From NCBI GenBank assembly GCA_023262335.1, contig JALRBE010000025.1, positions 1 through 15,588 on the forward strand: a stretch of 15,588 bases of DNA. Direction: 5' to 3'. The translations under genes and the position numbers were made by a program. Below are positions 1 to 6,961 of the stretch, in pieces (within the stretch, counting starts at the first letter, position 1; the number at the start of each line of letters is the position of its first letter). The stretch comes from Candidatus Saccharimonadia bacterium (GTDB taxonomy: Bacteria > Patescibacteriota > Saccharimonadia > Saccharimonadales > Saccharimonadaceae). The notes beneath the pieces are model-generated. The model was not told the DNA's origin. It did no database searches and worked only from the letters and a program-made list of their open reading frames with translations.

Positions 1-688
1 CATAGCTGTAATTCTTGACCGTTTTTGCCGCGTGCCGCTCGTCACGGATAAGCTTCCTGATTTCTCGGGGCAATCTGTTCTTCGCGTCTTCTTCCGGGTC
101 CTCGCTGCGCGGGTCGTGCAGAACTATGCTGTTACGCACTACGGTCAGCACCTGACCGCCAAAATGTTGCCGCACCACGCGTTTGCGGTCAACGAGCGCG
201 AACAGCCGTTCCGACGTGTCGGCGACGTTCAAATTCTTTACTCTGTACAGGGCAGGGGACTTGCGCTTTTCGGTGCCAAGCCGCAGGGCGGCGTCCAAAT
301 CCGAACGGATAGGTCCGTCAACGAGCGGCTTGGTGTTCCATACGCGCGGCATGGTGCGACGACCGATTTCTATGGATTTCAGCTCATCGTGCCGAACCAA
401 GTAGTCAATGAGTTCCGATGGCGTCTTACTACCCGTCACATATTCTTCGTCATCGGGGGTGATCTTATGGGCGATCAACCCGAACTGCGTGGCGTTCGCA
501 TCGCTCTGGGATGCGATGCGGTCGTACAGCGCGTTGGTAATGAAATTCGCCAAATGGACATGTTCTTTGTAAAACTCGTCCTTTTCAGGATTCACGACGT
601 GATCGACGGCACGTACCGCCCCGAAATACGAGTTACGACCATTCGAATCCCAAGCCCTGAGGGCCAACGGGCTGTTGTCACCATTCAT
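1..688 (-). CDS. Unrecognised protein, 3' end cut off by the window edge
   Basis: The minus strand is open from an ATG at 686..688 to the left edge, giving at least 229 residues with no stop. It starts MNGDNSPLALRAWDSNGR and ends in a charged stretch rich in Arg, Lys, Asp and Glu. I see no signal peptide or membrane segment, so it is probably cytoplasmic. I do not recognise the family and assign no function. The start is set by a consensus promoter whose -10 box ends 9 bases before the ATG; an in-frame TAA at 713..715 limits upstream extension, and a TTG at 704..706 would lie inside the promoter spacer. It lies downstream of the ABC permease gene on the same strand, 59 bases away, so it may also receive readthrough. 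A plus-strand open frame covers the same DNA but also runs antisense into the permease gene, so I reject it. Confidence 0.7.
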   Translation of the reverse strand, partial: MNGDNSPLALRAWDSNGRNSYFGAVRAVDHVVNPEKDEFYKEHVHLANFITNALYDRIASQSDANATQFGLIAHKITPDDEEYVTGSKTPSELIDYLVRHDELKSIEIGRRTMPRVWNTKPLVDGPIRSDLDAALRLGTEKRKSPALYRVKNLNVADTSERLFALVDRKRVVRQHFGGQVLTVVRNSIVLHDPRSEDPEEDAKNRLPREIRKLIRDERHAAKTVKNYSY

Positions 689-697
689 GATAATGCA

Positions 698-726
698 ATA
701 ATACAAGCATTCTTACTTGCAGTCAA
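698..726 (-). promoter_or_regulatory. Sigma-70-type promoter of the partial gene at 1..688
   Basis: On the minus strand, -35 TTGACT (721..726) is followed by a 17-base spacer and -10 TATTAT (698..703). The ATG begins 9 bases after the -10 box, so transcription should start about 2-3 bases before the start codon. There is no room for a Shine-Dalgarno site. Confidence 0.75.
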
Positions 727-747
727 TCTAATGACCCCTGTGAGTCG

Positions 748-1977
748 CTACCTTTTGAACAAAGCGCTCAATTTCAGGACGCTCGAGTACTCAAGCGCGC
801 CGCGGCTAAACGCGCGTATAGCCACCCAAATGGCGACGACCATGAAGAACGTCATGGCAAGAAGCGCCAAAACCGATTCGAGCGTCCCCATGTTGCCGAC
901 GGCGTTACGGAGCAACGCGACCACCGGTGACGTCAGCGGGAAGAAGGTGATGAACTTCGTGATTGGGTTTTCCGGGTCGGTCAATATCATCATGACGAAA
1001 TAGAACGGCATGAACGCACCTATGTAGAACACCGCCGAAAAGCTGTTTGCCTCTTTGGTAGACGGCGCTATGGCCGCAGTGGCCGTCATGAGCCCGGCGA
1101 ACAAGAGGAACCCGACGACCAGGAAACTGACGCCGAAGAATATCGCGAGCGGATCGAATACCAGCTTGTTAAGGTCGATGCCCGCCGGAAGGGCAATCGC
1201 GTTACCCGCGGCTTGCAACCCGAAATACGCCACCACCGCCATGAGGGCGAAGAACAGTACTTGCGTGATCGTCACCGCGATGACCGCGAGCAATTTGCCG
1301 ACGATCAGCTTGCGAGGCTCGATGTACGTCAGGACCATTTCCATAGAGCGGTTTTCCTTTTCTTCGCTGACGCTGGTAAGCATGTAGCCGACCGAGAAGG
1401 CGAATATGATATAAAACAGCACCACGAACAGCCCGGGCACCACGTATTCGTTCAATCCGGCCGTTTCTTTGCCATCCCTGTACGTCACGACGTCGCTGCT
1501 CGCGCCGTCTTGCGCGAGCGCGATGATTTCGGCACTGCCGAGCGGTAAGAATATGCTTGTCTTGAGCAAACTGTCAGCAAGGCTCGTCACGCTGCCCATC
1601 TTCGTAAAGTCATCGCTGCTCAGGTATATCTCGTACGTTCGGTCCTTGGCCAAGGTATCCGGATACACCACCAGTGCTTCTTTAGCGCCAGTGCGGACCG
1701 CTTCGCGCAGGTCGTTTTGCTGGTCCGTAGAACTCAGTGTCAGTCCGCTCGCGCCGACTACTTCTTTGTTGATCAAACCGCTTTGATCGACGATCGCGAC
1801 GTTCTTCAAGTCCTTCGCAAGGTCGCCGATCCTGTCTTGGCTCGACTTGTTGCCCAGGTAGCTTAGGCCGGCGACCGCGGCAATGATGGCAGGAATCGCG
1901 ATCATGATGATCCAAAAGCTCGGCTGCTTCACGATAGTCAGATATTCGTGCTTAATAACGGTCGATAACTTAGCCAT
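748..1977 (-). CDS. ABC-2 type transporter permease, NatB-like
   Basis: 409-residue integral membrane protein, the usual size for NatB-type (Na+ export/ABC-2) permeases. Residues 20-42 form the first hydrophobic helix. Residues 43-175 are a large soluble, probably extracytoplasmic, domain. Further hydrophobic segments lie at about 180-202, 225-255, 276-305, 312-332, 344-360 and 366-390. After the second helix comes the stretch SEEKENRSMEMVLTY (204-218), the cytoplasmic coupling segment typical of this family. The start ATG overlaps the end of the ATPase gene by 8 bases and is preceded by GAGGTAG, so the two are translationally coupled. It should pair with the ATPase as a half-transporter exporter. 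The substrate cannot be read from sequence; Na+ (as in NatAB), a peptide or a drug are all possible. Confidence 0.9.
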   Translation of the reverse strand: MAKLSTVIKHEYLTIVKQPSFWIIMIAIPAIIAAVAGLSYLGNKSSQDRIGDLAKDLKNVAIVDQSGLINKEVVGASGLTLSSTDQQNDLREAVRTGAKEALVVYPDTLAKDRTYEIYLSSDDFTKMGSVTSLADSLLKTSIFLPLGSAEIIALAQDGASSDVVTYRDGKETAGLNEYVVPGLFVVLFYIIFAFSVGYMLTSVSEEKENRSMEMVLTYIEPRKLIVGKLLAVIAVTITQVLFFALMAVVAYFGLQAAGNAIALPAGIDLNKLVFDPLAIFFGVSFLVVGFLLFAGLMTATAAIAPSTKEANSFSAVFYIGAFMPFYFVMMILTDPENPITKFITFFPLTSPVVALLRNAVGNMGTLESVLALLAMTFFMVVAIWVAIRAFSRGALEYSSVLKLSALFKR

Positions 1978-2713
1978 GGACTACCTCGCTGCTCTTCGTG
2001 TCGTAAATGGAGACGAATATGTCTTCGATCGACTTGGATTTGTACTTTTTCTTGACGTCAGCGACCGTGCCGTATGCCCGCGCGGTGCCGTCCTTCAAAA
2101 TAAGCAAGCGATCGGCAAGACGTTCGACCTCTTCCATGAGGTGCGTCACGTAAATGACTGCCGTGCCCTTGGCTTGCAGCTCGTCGACGATATCGAGCAG
2201 CAGCTTGCGGTTCATAGGGTCGAGGCCTTTGGTCGGCTCGTCAAGGATCAAGAGTTTCGGTCCGCCGATGATCGCGACGCCAAGCTGGACCTTTTGCTGC
2301 TGGCCGCCGGAAAGCTTCTTGACTTTGACGTTCGATTTGTCGGCGAGCCCTACGCGCTCGAGGTAGGCGAGCGAGAACTCTTTGGCCTCTTCGTGCGCAA
2401 GGCCCTTGAGCTCGCCGAAGTACACCATGATGTCGAGCACCTTCGCGCGAGTATAAAGCCCACGCTCCTCTGGCAGATAGCCGACGTCACGCGCTTGAAG
2501 CGGGCTGTAGCGCTTGCCGTCAATGAGTAGCGAGCCGCTCGTGGGTTGGTAAATGCCGAGCAGCGAACGGATGGTACTCGTTTTGCCGGAACCATTAGCT
2601 CCGAGAAACGCGAACACTTCGCCGGGGTTGATAGTAAAGCTGAGATCTTTCACGATTTCCTTCTCGCCGATGGCCAGATGGAAGTTTTCTACGGATACGA
2701 TAGGTTTAACCAT
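1970..2713 (-). CDS. ABC transporter ATP-binding protein, NatA-like
   Basis: 247-residue nucleotide-binding subunit of an ABC-2 exporter. Motifs in order: Walker A GANGSGKT (38-45); a Q-loop region YLPEERGLY (79-87), with Glu where many ABC ATPases have Gln, as is common in NatA-type proteins; signature LSGGQ (134-138); Walker B LLILDEP (154-160); and the switch His191 in VTHLMEE. All catalytic elements are present, so the subunit should be active. It overlaps the permease gene by 8 bases and is first in the operon. The ATG at 2711..2713 has no clear Shine-Dalgarno site. A CATAGT box 8 bases upstream could be a -10 element and would give a near-leaderless mRNA, but its -35 is poor. Confidence 0.93.
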   Translation of the reverse strand: MVKPIVSVENFHLAIGEKEIVKDLSFTINPGEVFAFLGANGSGKTSTIRSLLGIYQPTSGSLLIDGKRYSPLQARDVGYLPEERGLYTRAKVLDIMVYFGELKGLAHEEAKEFSLAYLERVGLADKSNVKVKKLSGGQQQKVQLGVAIIGGPKLLILDEPTKGLDPMNRKLLLDIVDELQAKGTAVIYVTHLMEEVERLADRLLILKDGTARAYGTVADVKKKYKSKSIEDIFVSIYDTKSSEVVHG

Positions 2714-2748
2714 TACTATCTACTATGGCAAGCATTCCAGCCGAGCGC

Positions 2749-2754
2749 TATAAT
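2749..2754 (+). promoter_or_regulatory. Perfect -10 box, leaderless start for the DUF4287 gene
   Basis: TATAAT lies exactly 6 bases before the ATG at 2761, so the expected transcription start is the A of the start codon. The -35 is weak (TGGCAA at 2726..2731, 17-base spacer). This region also carries the divergent ABC operon start. Confidence 0.65.
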
Positions 2755-2760
2755 AGGGCC

Positions 2761-3042
2761 ATGTCATTCCAAGCGTATCTCGACAACATCGAACAAAAAA
2801 CCGGCAAGACGCCGAACGAGCTCATTGCCATTGCCACGCAAAAAGGCTTCGGCAAAGACACGAAAGCCGGCGATATCGTGGCGTGGCTCGCTGATGATTT
2901 TAGCCTTGGACGCGGGCACGCCATGGCGCTCGTGCACGTCATCAAGAACGGCGCGACGATCAGCGGCAAGCATGTCGGCACCGGCACAGCCCACCACGAC
3001 GATTCCGACACGTTGCGGCTTGATGGCATTAATAACCGCTAG
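2761..3042 (+). CDS. DUF4287 family small protein
   Basis: 93-residue cytoplasmic protein. It matches what I know of DUF4287: N-terminal YLDNIEQKTGKTPNEL (5-20), then IVAWLADDFSLGRGHAMA (about 39-56), in which the LGRGHAMA stretch is the family's most recognisable part. The biochemical role is unknown; members often accompany DNA-binding or DUF5655-type domains in other bacteria. I chose ATG 2761 over ATG 2725 because the earlier start would place a perfect -10 box inside the coding sequence, and residue 1 then matches the family start. Its stop shares a CTAG tetranucleotide with the convergent oxygenase gene. Confidence 0.85.
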   Translation: MSFQAYLDNIEQKTGKTPNELIAIATQKGFGKDTKAGDIVAWLADDFSLGRGHAMALVHVIKNGATISGKHVGTGTAHHDDSDTLRLDGINNR

Positions 3043-4019
3043 GATCGCAGTCTCTCGCGCAACGCCCCGGCAGCTTTTAGCGCCATCGAGCCGACGCCTC
3101 TGCCAGCCGCGTACAGGTGATCGCTCACTCCGGAATACTTGCCTTCGCGCCGCAAAGCCGCATACGCGGCTTCTGGGTAGCGCACCCAACCTGGCGCGTT
3201 CGGCCACGCGTTCTTGACCGCCACTTCGAACAGCTGCACCTGCACGTTATCGGTGTGCGAGTAGGGGATCTCCTTTTTATATTTGTCACGGACCTGTTCC
3301 GGCAGCCCCGACACGATCAGCGAACCGACGAAGTTCGTCGCCGGTTTCATTGGTACGCCAAGCATTGACCATACGGGCGCCGGCACGACGTTCGGACGAG
3401 GCAGCTTGCCTTTGATGGCATAGGTTAACGCCGCCTTGGCGGTATCGGTCAGAACATATGACTCAGCCAACTCGTCGGAACGCTGTTTGTACTCGCCGTA
3501 ATTCGGCGGCAAGTTGCGGTCCGAAACGCCGTACTGGTGATACCACGTCACGGTCTCCTGGTAGAGCTGCTCGCGTTCGGCATGGGTCAGTTCGTGATTG
3601 TCGAACCTGTCGGCAACGTCGAACACGCCATCGACGAACGTAAGGTGCGTGTCGGCGAATAGCTGCGGGTGCAGCGCATGGTAGCGCTTGCCTGTCGCGT
3701 CGATACCCTTGACGTTCACGTGCTGATCGCGAATCACTCTGCCTATGCAGGCGCCCTTTTCTTGGTCGAACACCGTGTCGCCGATTTGCGCCATGGACCG
3801 CATGGTCCGTTCGACGATCTCGTTGAAGAAGTTCGAATGCTGCGCCACGCCGGCGTCAATGCCGTGCATCATGAGCTGCTTGACTCCGGCAGATGCCTGA
3901 AACGCCATGCGGTTGTCGAAGTAGCGCCACAAGAGCGAGTCCGGTCCGAGCGGCGCGCCCGCCAGTTGCTTATGAACCTCATGCTGGGTTGGTGCCTGTA
4001 CGAACTCTGGATATGCCAT
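3039..4019 (-). CDS. DUF2236 / MpaB-type oxygenase family protein
   Basis: 326-residue protein of the DUF2236 family, which includes latex-clearing protein and the fungal mycophenolic-acid oxygenase MpaB; several members bind haem. Visible family features are GPDSLLWRYFDN (25-36), the helix AGVKQLMMHGIDAGVAQHS (44-62), and the segment RYHALHPQLFADTHLTFVDG (112-131) holding candidate histidines. No signal peptide is seen. The ATG at 4017..4019 follows a very strong GGAGGAG Shine-Dalgarno site (4023..4029). It diverges from the TauE/SafE gene across an AT-rich 164-base gap where I find no convincing minus-strand promoter. DUF2236 is abundant in mycobacteria, so acquisition from an actinobacterial host is plausible but unproven. 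The substrate is unknown. Confidence 0.8.
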   Translation of the reverse strand: MAYPEFVQAPTQHEVHKQLAGAPLGPDSLLWRYFDNRMAFQASAGVKQLMMHGIDAGVAQHSNFFNEIVERTMRSMAQIGDTVFDQEKGACIGRVIRDQHVNVKGIDATGKRYHALHPQLFADTHLTFVDGVFDVADRFDNHELTHAEREQLYQETVTWYHQYGVSDRNLPPNYGEYKQRSDELAESYVLTDTAKAALTYAIKGKLPRPNVVPAPVWSMLGVPMKPATNFVGSLIVSGLPEQVRDKYKKEIPYSHTDNVQVQLFEVAVKNAWPNAPGWVRYPEAAYAALRREGKYSGVSDHLYAAGRGVGSMALKAAGALRERLRS

Positions 4020-4092
4020 GCGCTCCTCCGATGATTTTCCTCATTATTCTCCTGCTGCGCGCGTTTTGCAATAGCGATCGTACATCAAATTA

Positions 4093-4121
4093 TTGACTTA
4101 TATATAATATTGTGATATAAT
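4093..4121 (+). promoter_or_regulatory. Near-consensus promoter of the TauE/SafE gene
   Basis: -35 TTGACT (4093..4098), 17-base spacer, perfect -10 TATAAT (4116..4121), in a very AT-rich stretch. The predicted start is near 4128, giving a leader of about 56 bases that ends in an AAGGAG Shine-Dalgarno site at 4171..4176. Confidence 0.8.
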
Positions 4122-4183
4122 TAAATTATACGGTCGTTACGACGACATTCTCAAAAACATAAATATAGTGAAGGAGAACTTCC

Positions 4184-4924
4184 ATGGACATCTTTGTCCT
4201 TATGACGTTTTTTGTCGCGCTTGCTTCGAGCGTGCTTAGCGGCCTCGCTCATGGAGGAGGCGGCTTCATTATGGGCCCGTATTGGCTACTAGCCGGCATG
4301 ACCCCCTTGCAAGGTGCTACCACGGGCGCGTTCACGTCGATCGGCATGACGCTCAGCTCGTCAGCCGCGTTCAAAAAGGCCGGGTATCGGTTCAAGGGCA
4401 GCCGTCTGGCGACTGCCTTGGCGGCTATGTCGATCGCGACGGCCACGGGCGGTGCGCTGATTTTGCCGCATATCGATCCGGCCGCGTTCCGCACGACCCT
4501 CGCCCTGGTGACGCTATTCGCCATACCGCTGCTGTTCGTGCATCCCTCCAGGACTGCTGCCTTTGCCAAATACAAACGCTCGGGAATGCTGCTCGCCTGC
4601 GCCTTGCTCGCCATTGGCTCGGTCATCAGCAGCAGCGCGTTTTCAATCTTGTTCACGCTCGTCCTCATGAACTTCTTCGGCATGAGCGTCCTGCGTGCCA
4701 GCGCGCTTCGGCGAACGATTGGCATAGGGCAGTCAATCACGCTGTTCATGCTTCTCGCGGCGCAAGGCGGGTTCTTGTGGCAACACGGCTTCATGGCGCT
4801 CGCCGGCGCCACGGTCGGCAGTTACGTCGGCACGCGTTTCGCGATCAAAAAAGGCGAGACGTTCGCGAAATACACGGTAGCTGTCATGTCGCTACTAGGC
4901 GCCACTGCGCTACTCATAGCGTAG
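4184..4924 (+). CDS. Sulfite exporter TauE/SafE family permease
   Basis: 246-residue inner-membrane protein that is almost entirely hydrophobic, with about eight transmembrane helices. The N-terminal half carries the family hallmark LSGLAHGGGGFIMGPYWLLAG (18-38), with the glycine-rich turn and following proline region. The C-terminal half repeats it as GATVGSYVGTRFAIKKG, followed by a final helix. TauE/SafE proteins move anions such as sulfite, sulfoacetate or other small organosulfur acids; the substrate here cannot be told. The length fits the family (about 240-270). The ATG has a good AAGGAG site 7 bases upstream and a strong promoter. No terminator-like hairpin follows it. Confidence 0.85.
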   Translation: MDIFVLMTFFVALASSVLSGLAHGGGGFIMGPYWLLAGMTPLQGATTGAFTSIGMTLSSSAAFKKAGYRFKGSRLATALAAMSIATATGGALILPHIDPAAFRTTLALVTLFAIPLLFVHPSRTAAFAKYKRSGMLLACALLAIGSVISSSAFSILFTLVLMNFFGMSVLRASALRRTIGIGQSITLFMLLAAQGGFLWQHGFMALAGATVGSYVGTRFAIKKGETFAKYTVAVMSLLGATALLIA

Positions 4925-4974
4925 CCGCAAGCGCAAGCAACGCTATTTCAGCTTATAATCACCAAAAGTCAATA

Positions 4975-5021
4975 TTGCGAAGCCGCAAATCGCACGACTA
5001 TAATTATTACTGTAAGCTGAA
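4975..5021 (+). promoter_or_regulatory. Promoter plus shared downstream element, secreted gene 1
   Basis: -35 TTGCGA (4975..4980), 18-base spacer, perfect -10 TATAAT (4999..5004). From the -10 box onward, 4999..5021 matches 6527..6549 at 19 of 23 positions (TATAATTATTA, then TA, then GCTGAA). Both elements end exactly 40 bases before the start codon of a tiny secreted protein. A second TATAAT at 4954..4959 may be an alternative -10. Confidence 0.7.
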
Positions 5022-5061
5022 CCATCAGGTTAAGCTCTTTCCGACAGCGAAGGGAAGTCTC

Positions 5062-5382
5062 GTGAAAAATAGAATGGCCAGGCTGCTCGTGGCAGTGCTG
5101 GCAGCGCTCAGCATCTCTGCCGGGTCCATTACCTTGGCATCACCAGCCAATGCCCTGGATCCGTATCAGCCCGTTCCAGGAATCGGCTGGTGCCCCGGCG
5201 GATCCGCGGGATCTTCCTGGGGAGGTTACTGTGAAGGGATCAGTTTCCCTGACGGTACGCGGTGGCAACACGTTCGCGGATGGGCGCCATTCGTTGGCAA
5301 CTTCTGGACCGGTCCGACGTGCATCATATTCACCGGCCAACCCGCGCCACCGCTGGCACCACCAAACGGCTGCGGGCGGTAA
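5062..5382 (+). CDS. Small secreted four-cysteine protein, mycobacterial type
   Basis: 106 residues. Residues 1-31 are a clear signal peptide: basic MKNRMAR, a hydrophobic core, and an ANA cleavage site before LDPYQP. The mature part is about 75 residues, rich in Gly, Pro and Trp, with four cysteines (44, 57, 87, 104) that could form two disulfides. The pattern PYQPVPGIGWCPGG ... GGYCEG ... FPDGT.W ... PPNGC strongly resembles small secreted proteins I know from mycobacteria; their function is unknown. I chose GTG 5062 because AGGGAAG lies just upstream; ATG 5074 is an in-frame alternative that would leave a shorter signal peptide. The open frame extends upstream to 4282, but that part is antisense-like noise inside the TauE/SafE gene. 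It is followed by two tandem hairpins. Confidence 0.82.
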   Translation: MKNRMARLLVAVLAALSISAGSITLASPANALDPYQPVPGIGWCPGGSAGSSWGGYCEGISFPDGTRWQHVRGWAPFVGNFWTGPTCIIFTGQPAPPLAPPNGCGR

Positions 5383-5424
5383 GAACGATTTCTACGCGTT
5401 CAAAGCCATCCGACTCCCCGCCAA

Positions 5425-5452
5425 GCGGATGAGGCCTCAAAACCTCATCCGC
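5425..5452 (+). other. Perfect 10-bp hairpin downstream of secreted gene 1
   Basis: GCGGATGAGG (5425..5434) pairs perfectly with 5443..5452 around an 8-base loop. No T-run follows on either strand, so it is not a classical intrinsic terminator. It abuts the next hairpin with no spacer. Confidence 0.75.
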
Positions 5453-5492
5453 AATTACCAAGACTTACGACGGTTCGCAGGTCTTGGCAATT
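5453..5492 (+). repeat. Inverted repeat just upstream of the phosphotransferase promoter
   Basis: AATTACCAAGAC (5453..5464) is the inverse of GTCTTGGCAATT (5481..5492), 11 of 12 bases matching, with a 16-base gap. The right arm covers the -35 zone of the phosphotransferase promoter, so it could be an operator. It could equally be an RNA hairpin ending the upstream transcript. Confidence 0.65.
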
Positions 5493-5506
5493 ACGCATGG
5501 TCGGTC

Positions 5507-5515
5507 TGTTATAGT
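5507..5515 (+). promoter_or_regulatory. Extended -10 promoter of the phosphotransferase gene
   Basis: TGT-TATAGT (5507..5515) is an extended -10 box ending 7 bases before ATG 5523, implying a leaderless mRNA. No good -35 exists at 17 bases; TTGGCA at 5484..5489 would need a 20-base spacer. Confidence 0.6.
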
Positions 5516-5522
5516 TATGCGC

Positions 5523-6470
5523 ATGAGCATAACGGTCAGCGACATCAACGAGGCGGTTTTAAGGAGCGGTCTCCAGGGTTATACCGGCACGTACCAAGAA
5601 CTTGGCGGCGGGGAAGTCAACGACAGCGTGGTACTGAACCTTGAATCCGGCCCGGTAGTACTGCGTCTTTGCCGTTACGACGAATTTGATCATTTGCACA
5701 GGGAAGCGACGGCATTAGGGCTTCTGGATTCGCCGTCGGTGCCGCGTGTCGTCTACTTTGATGCCGCCGACAAAATCAACGGCAAAGCTTGGATACTCGA
5801 ATCATACGTTACTGGAACAAAACCCGGACATCTTACCATCCCGCAGTTCGCAAGCCTCGGCCGCTTGCTCGCGCGCATCCATTCGGTCAAAGCGAAGTAC
5901 GCGGAACAAGCGGATTTTTGGCAGGACTTCGTGTACTCGAGCAAGCACTTCGGCACCGAACAAGAACTTATTGGTCATCCCGACGAACGCTTGCGTGGCC
6001 TGATCAAAAAAGCCAAGCCGGTCTTCGATGCCGCCTCGCACGCTGCCGGAACCATCACGCCCACGCTCGCGCATTTGGATCCCACTCCCGGTAACATCTT
6101 GGTGGATGGCGACGAAGTAAAACTCATCGACTGGGAATTTTCGAGGTTCAAAGACCCGATGGCCGATTTCGCCGCCGGTTATTACGACGACATGGAGTTG
6201 AACCAAGGCAAATGGCGAGCCCGTTTGGCTCCACCGGAACGACAAGCATTATTTGATGGCTACGAGTCAGCTGGTGGCACTATTGATCATGCGCGACTAA
6301 CAACCTGGGTTACCCTCGACAAACTGAAGGCAGCGACGTTCCTCTACTGGCGATTACGCCAAGCCAAACGAACCGACACGCCGGCGCAAACGGCCCAATA
6401 CGAGCAGGATTTTGCGGCGCTTCTTGGTTCGCTCGAATCGAGACTGACCATCCATCCGCAACACTCGTGA
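5523..6470 (+). CDS. Aminoglycoside/choline-kinase-like phosphotransferase (APH family)
   Basis: 315-residue cytoplasmic kinase of the APH/choline kinase fold. The catalytic loop HLDPTPGN (184-191) supplies the Asp base and the metal-binding Asn, and IDWE (202-205) supplies the second metal-binding Asp in place of the DFG of protein kinases. The N-lobe has a GGGEVNDS glycine-rich turn (28-35) and VVLRL (45-49), where Arg48 sits at the usual nucleotide-contacting Lys position. The hinge is WILESYVTG (90-98). Such enzymes phosphorylate a small hydroxyl substrate with ATP; choline, ethanolamine, an aminoglycoside or a sugar are all possible. ATG 5523 was chosen over 5517 and 5484 because the extended -10 box ends 7 bases before it. 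It sits between two secreted-protein genes, but nothing ties it to them functionally. Confidence 0.85.
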   Translation: MSITVSDINEAVLRSGLQGYTGTYQELGGGEVNDSVVLNLESGPVVLRLCRYDEFDHLHREATALGLLDSPSVPRVVYFDAADKINGKAWILESYVTGTKPGHLTIPQFASLGRLLARIHSVKAKYAEQADFWQDFVYSSKHFGTEQELIGHPDERLRGLIKKAKPVFDAASHAAGTITPTLAHLDPTPGNILVDGDEVKLIDWEFSRFKDPMADFAAGYYDDMELNQGKWRARLAPPERQALFDGYESAGGTIDHARLTTWVTLDKLKAATFLYWRLRQAKRTDTPAQTAQYEQDFAALLGSLESRLTIHPQHS

Positions 6471-6503
6471 CCTAGGCTCCGACGCCCCACGCCCAAATCC
6501 CTA

Positions 6504-6549
6504 TTTAAATCATGAGCACTACTATATATAATTATTAGCATAGGCTGAA
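6504..6549 (+). promoter_or_regulatory. Promoter plus shared downstream element, secreted gene 2
   Basis: -35 TTTAAA (6504..6509), 17-base spacer, perfect -10 TATAAT (6527..6532). The segment 6527..6549 is the twin of 4999..5021 (19 of 23 bases), with the same 40-base distance to the start codon. A second weaker box, TACACT, lies at 6569..6574. Confidence 0.7.
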
Positions 6550-6589
6550 AAATTCGGTCTATGCACGGTACACTCAGACGAATGGACAG

Positions 6590-6907
6590 ATGATGAAATC
6601 ACTTTTTGCCGCGATTCTTGCGGCAAGCGCGGTAGCGCTGGCACCCGTGGCGAATGCGGAAACGCCGCCTCCCGTGGCGCCTGGCGAATACACCTTCTAC
6701 ATGAGGGATGGATTCGACTACATCACGATCACGCACGACTGCGGTCCGGACTGTTTTGCCTTTGCCAGCAAAGACGGCAGTCCGCCGTGGAACTTCCGCC
6801 TGCAGCCTGACGGCACGTGGTTCGAAGCCGGCTCGGGCGTTGGCACGCGCGATGGCATCACCTTCATCAACAGGCATGGTCTCACCGCGACGTTGGCGCG
6901 GAACTAA
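6590..6907 (+). CDS. Small secreted two-cysteine protein, mycobacterial type
   Basis: 105 residues. Residues 1-23 are a signal peptide (MMKSLF, hydrophobic alanine-rich core, VANA cleavage site before ETPPP). The mature part is about 82 residues. It carries HDCGPDC (49-55) followed by a Gly-rich stretch, then LQPDGTWF (71-78). The order CG-x-x-C, then a glycine, then L-x-x-G-x-W, is one I associate with small mycobacterial exported proteins of unknown function. The two cysteines may form a local disulfide. Start codons at 6590 and 6593 are equivalent; the Shine-Dalgarno site is weak. It is preceded by the same promoter element as the gene at 5062 and followed by two strong hairpins. No function is assigned. 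Confidence 0.78.
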   Translation: MMKSLFAAILAASAVALAPVANAETPPPVAPGEYTFYMRDGFDYITITHDCGPDCFAFASKDGSPPWNFRLQPDGTWFEAGSGVGTRDGITFINRHGLTATLARN

Positions 6908-6926
6908 CCGACCTGCCGGACCGTCA

Positions 6927-6961
6927 CGGACAGTGGCATGCGCCGTGCATGCCACTGTCCG
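6927..6961 (+). terminator. 15-bp perfect hairpin, probable terminator of secreted gene 2
   Basis: CGGACAGTGGCATGC (6927..6941) pairs perfectly with 6947..6961 around a 5-base loop. It starts 19 bases after the stop codon. The tail is only ATTTC, so termination efficiency is uncertain. Confidence 0.65.

Noticed and set aside
32..1003. Long plus-strand open frame of 323 codons
   Set aside because: It runs antisense to both the ABC permease and the clean minus-strand partial gene, with no promoter or ribosome site and no family resemblance.
4282..5061. Upstream extension of the first secreted-protein frame
   Set aside because: It overlaps the TauE/SafE gene in another frame and crosses a strong promoter; the signal peptide begins at 5062.
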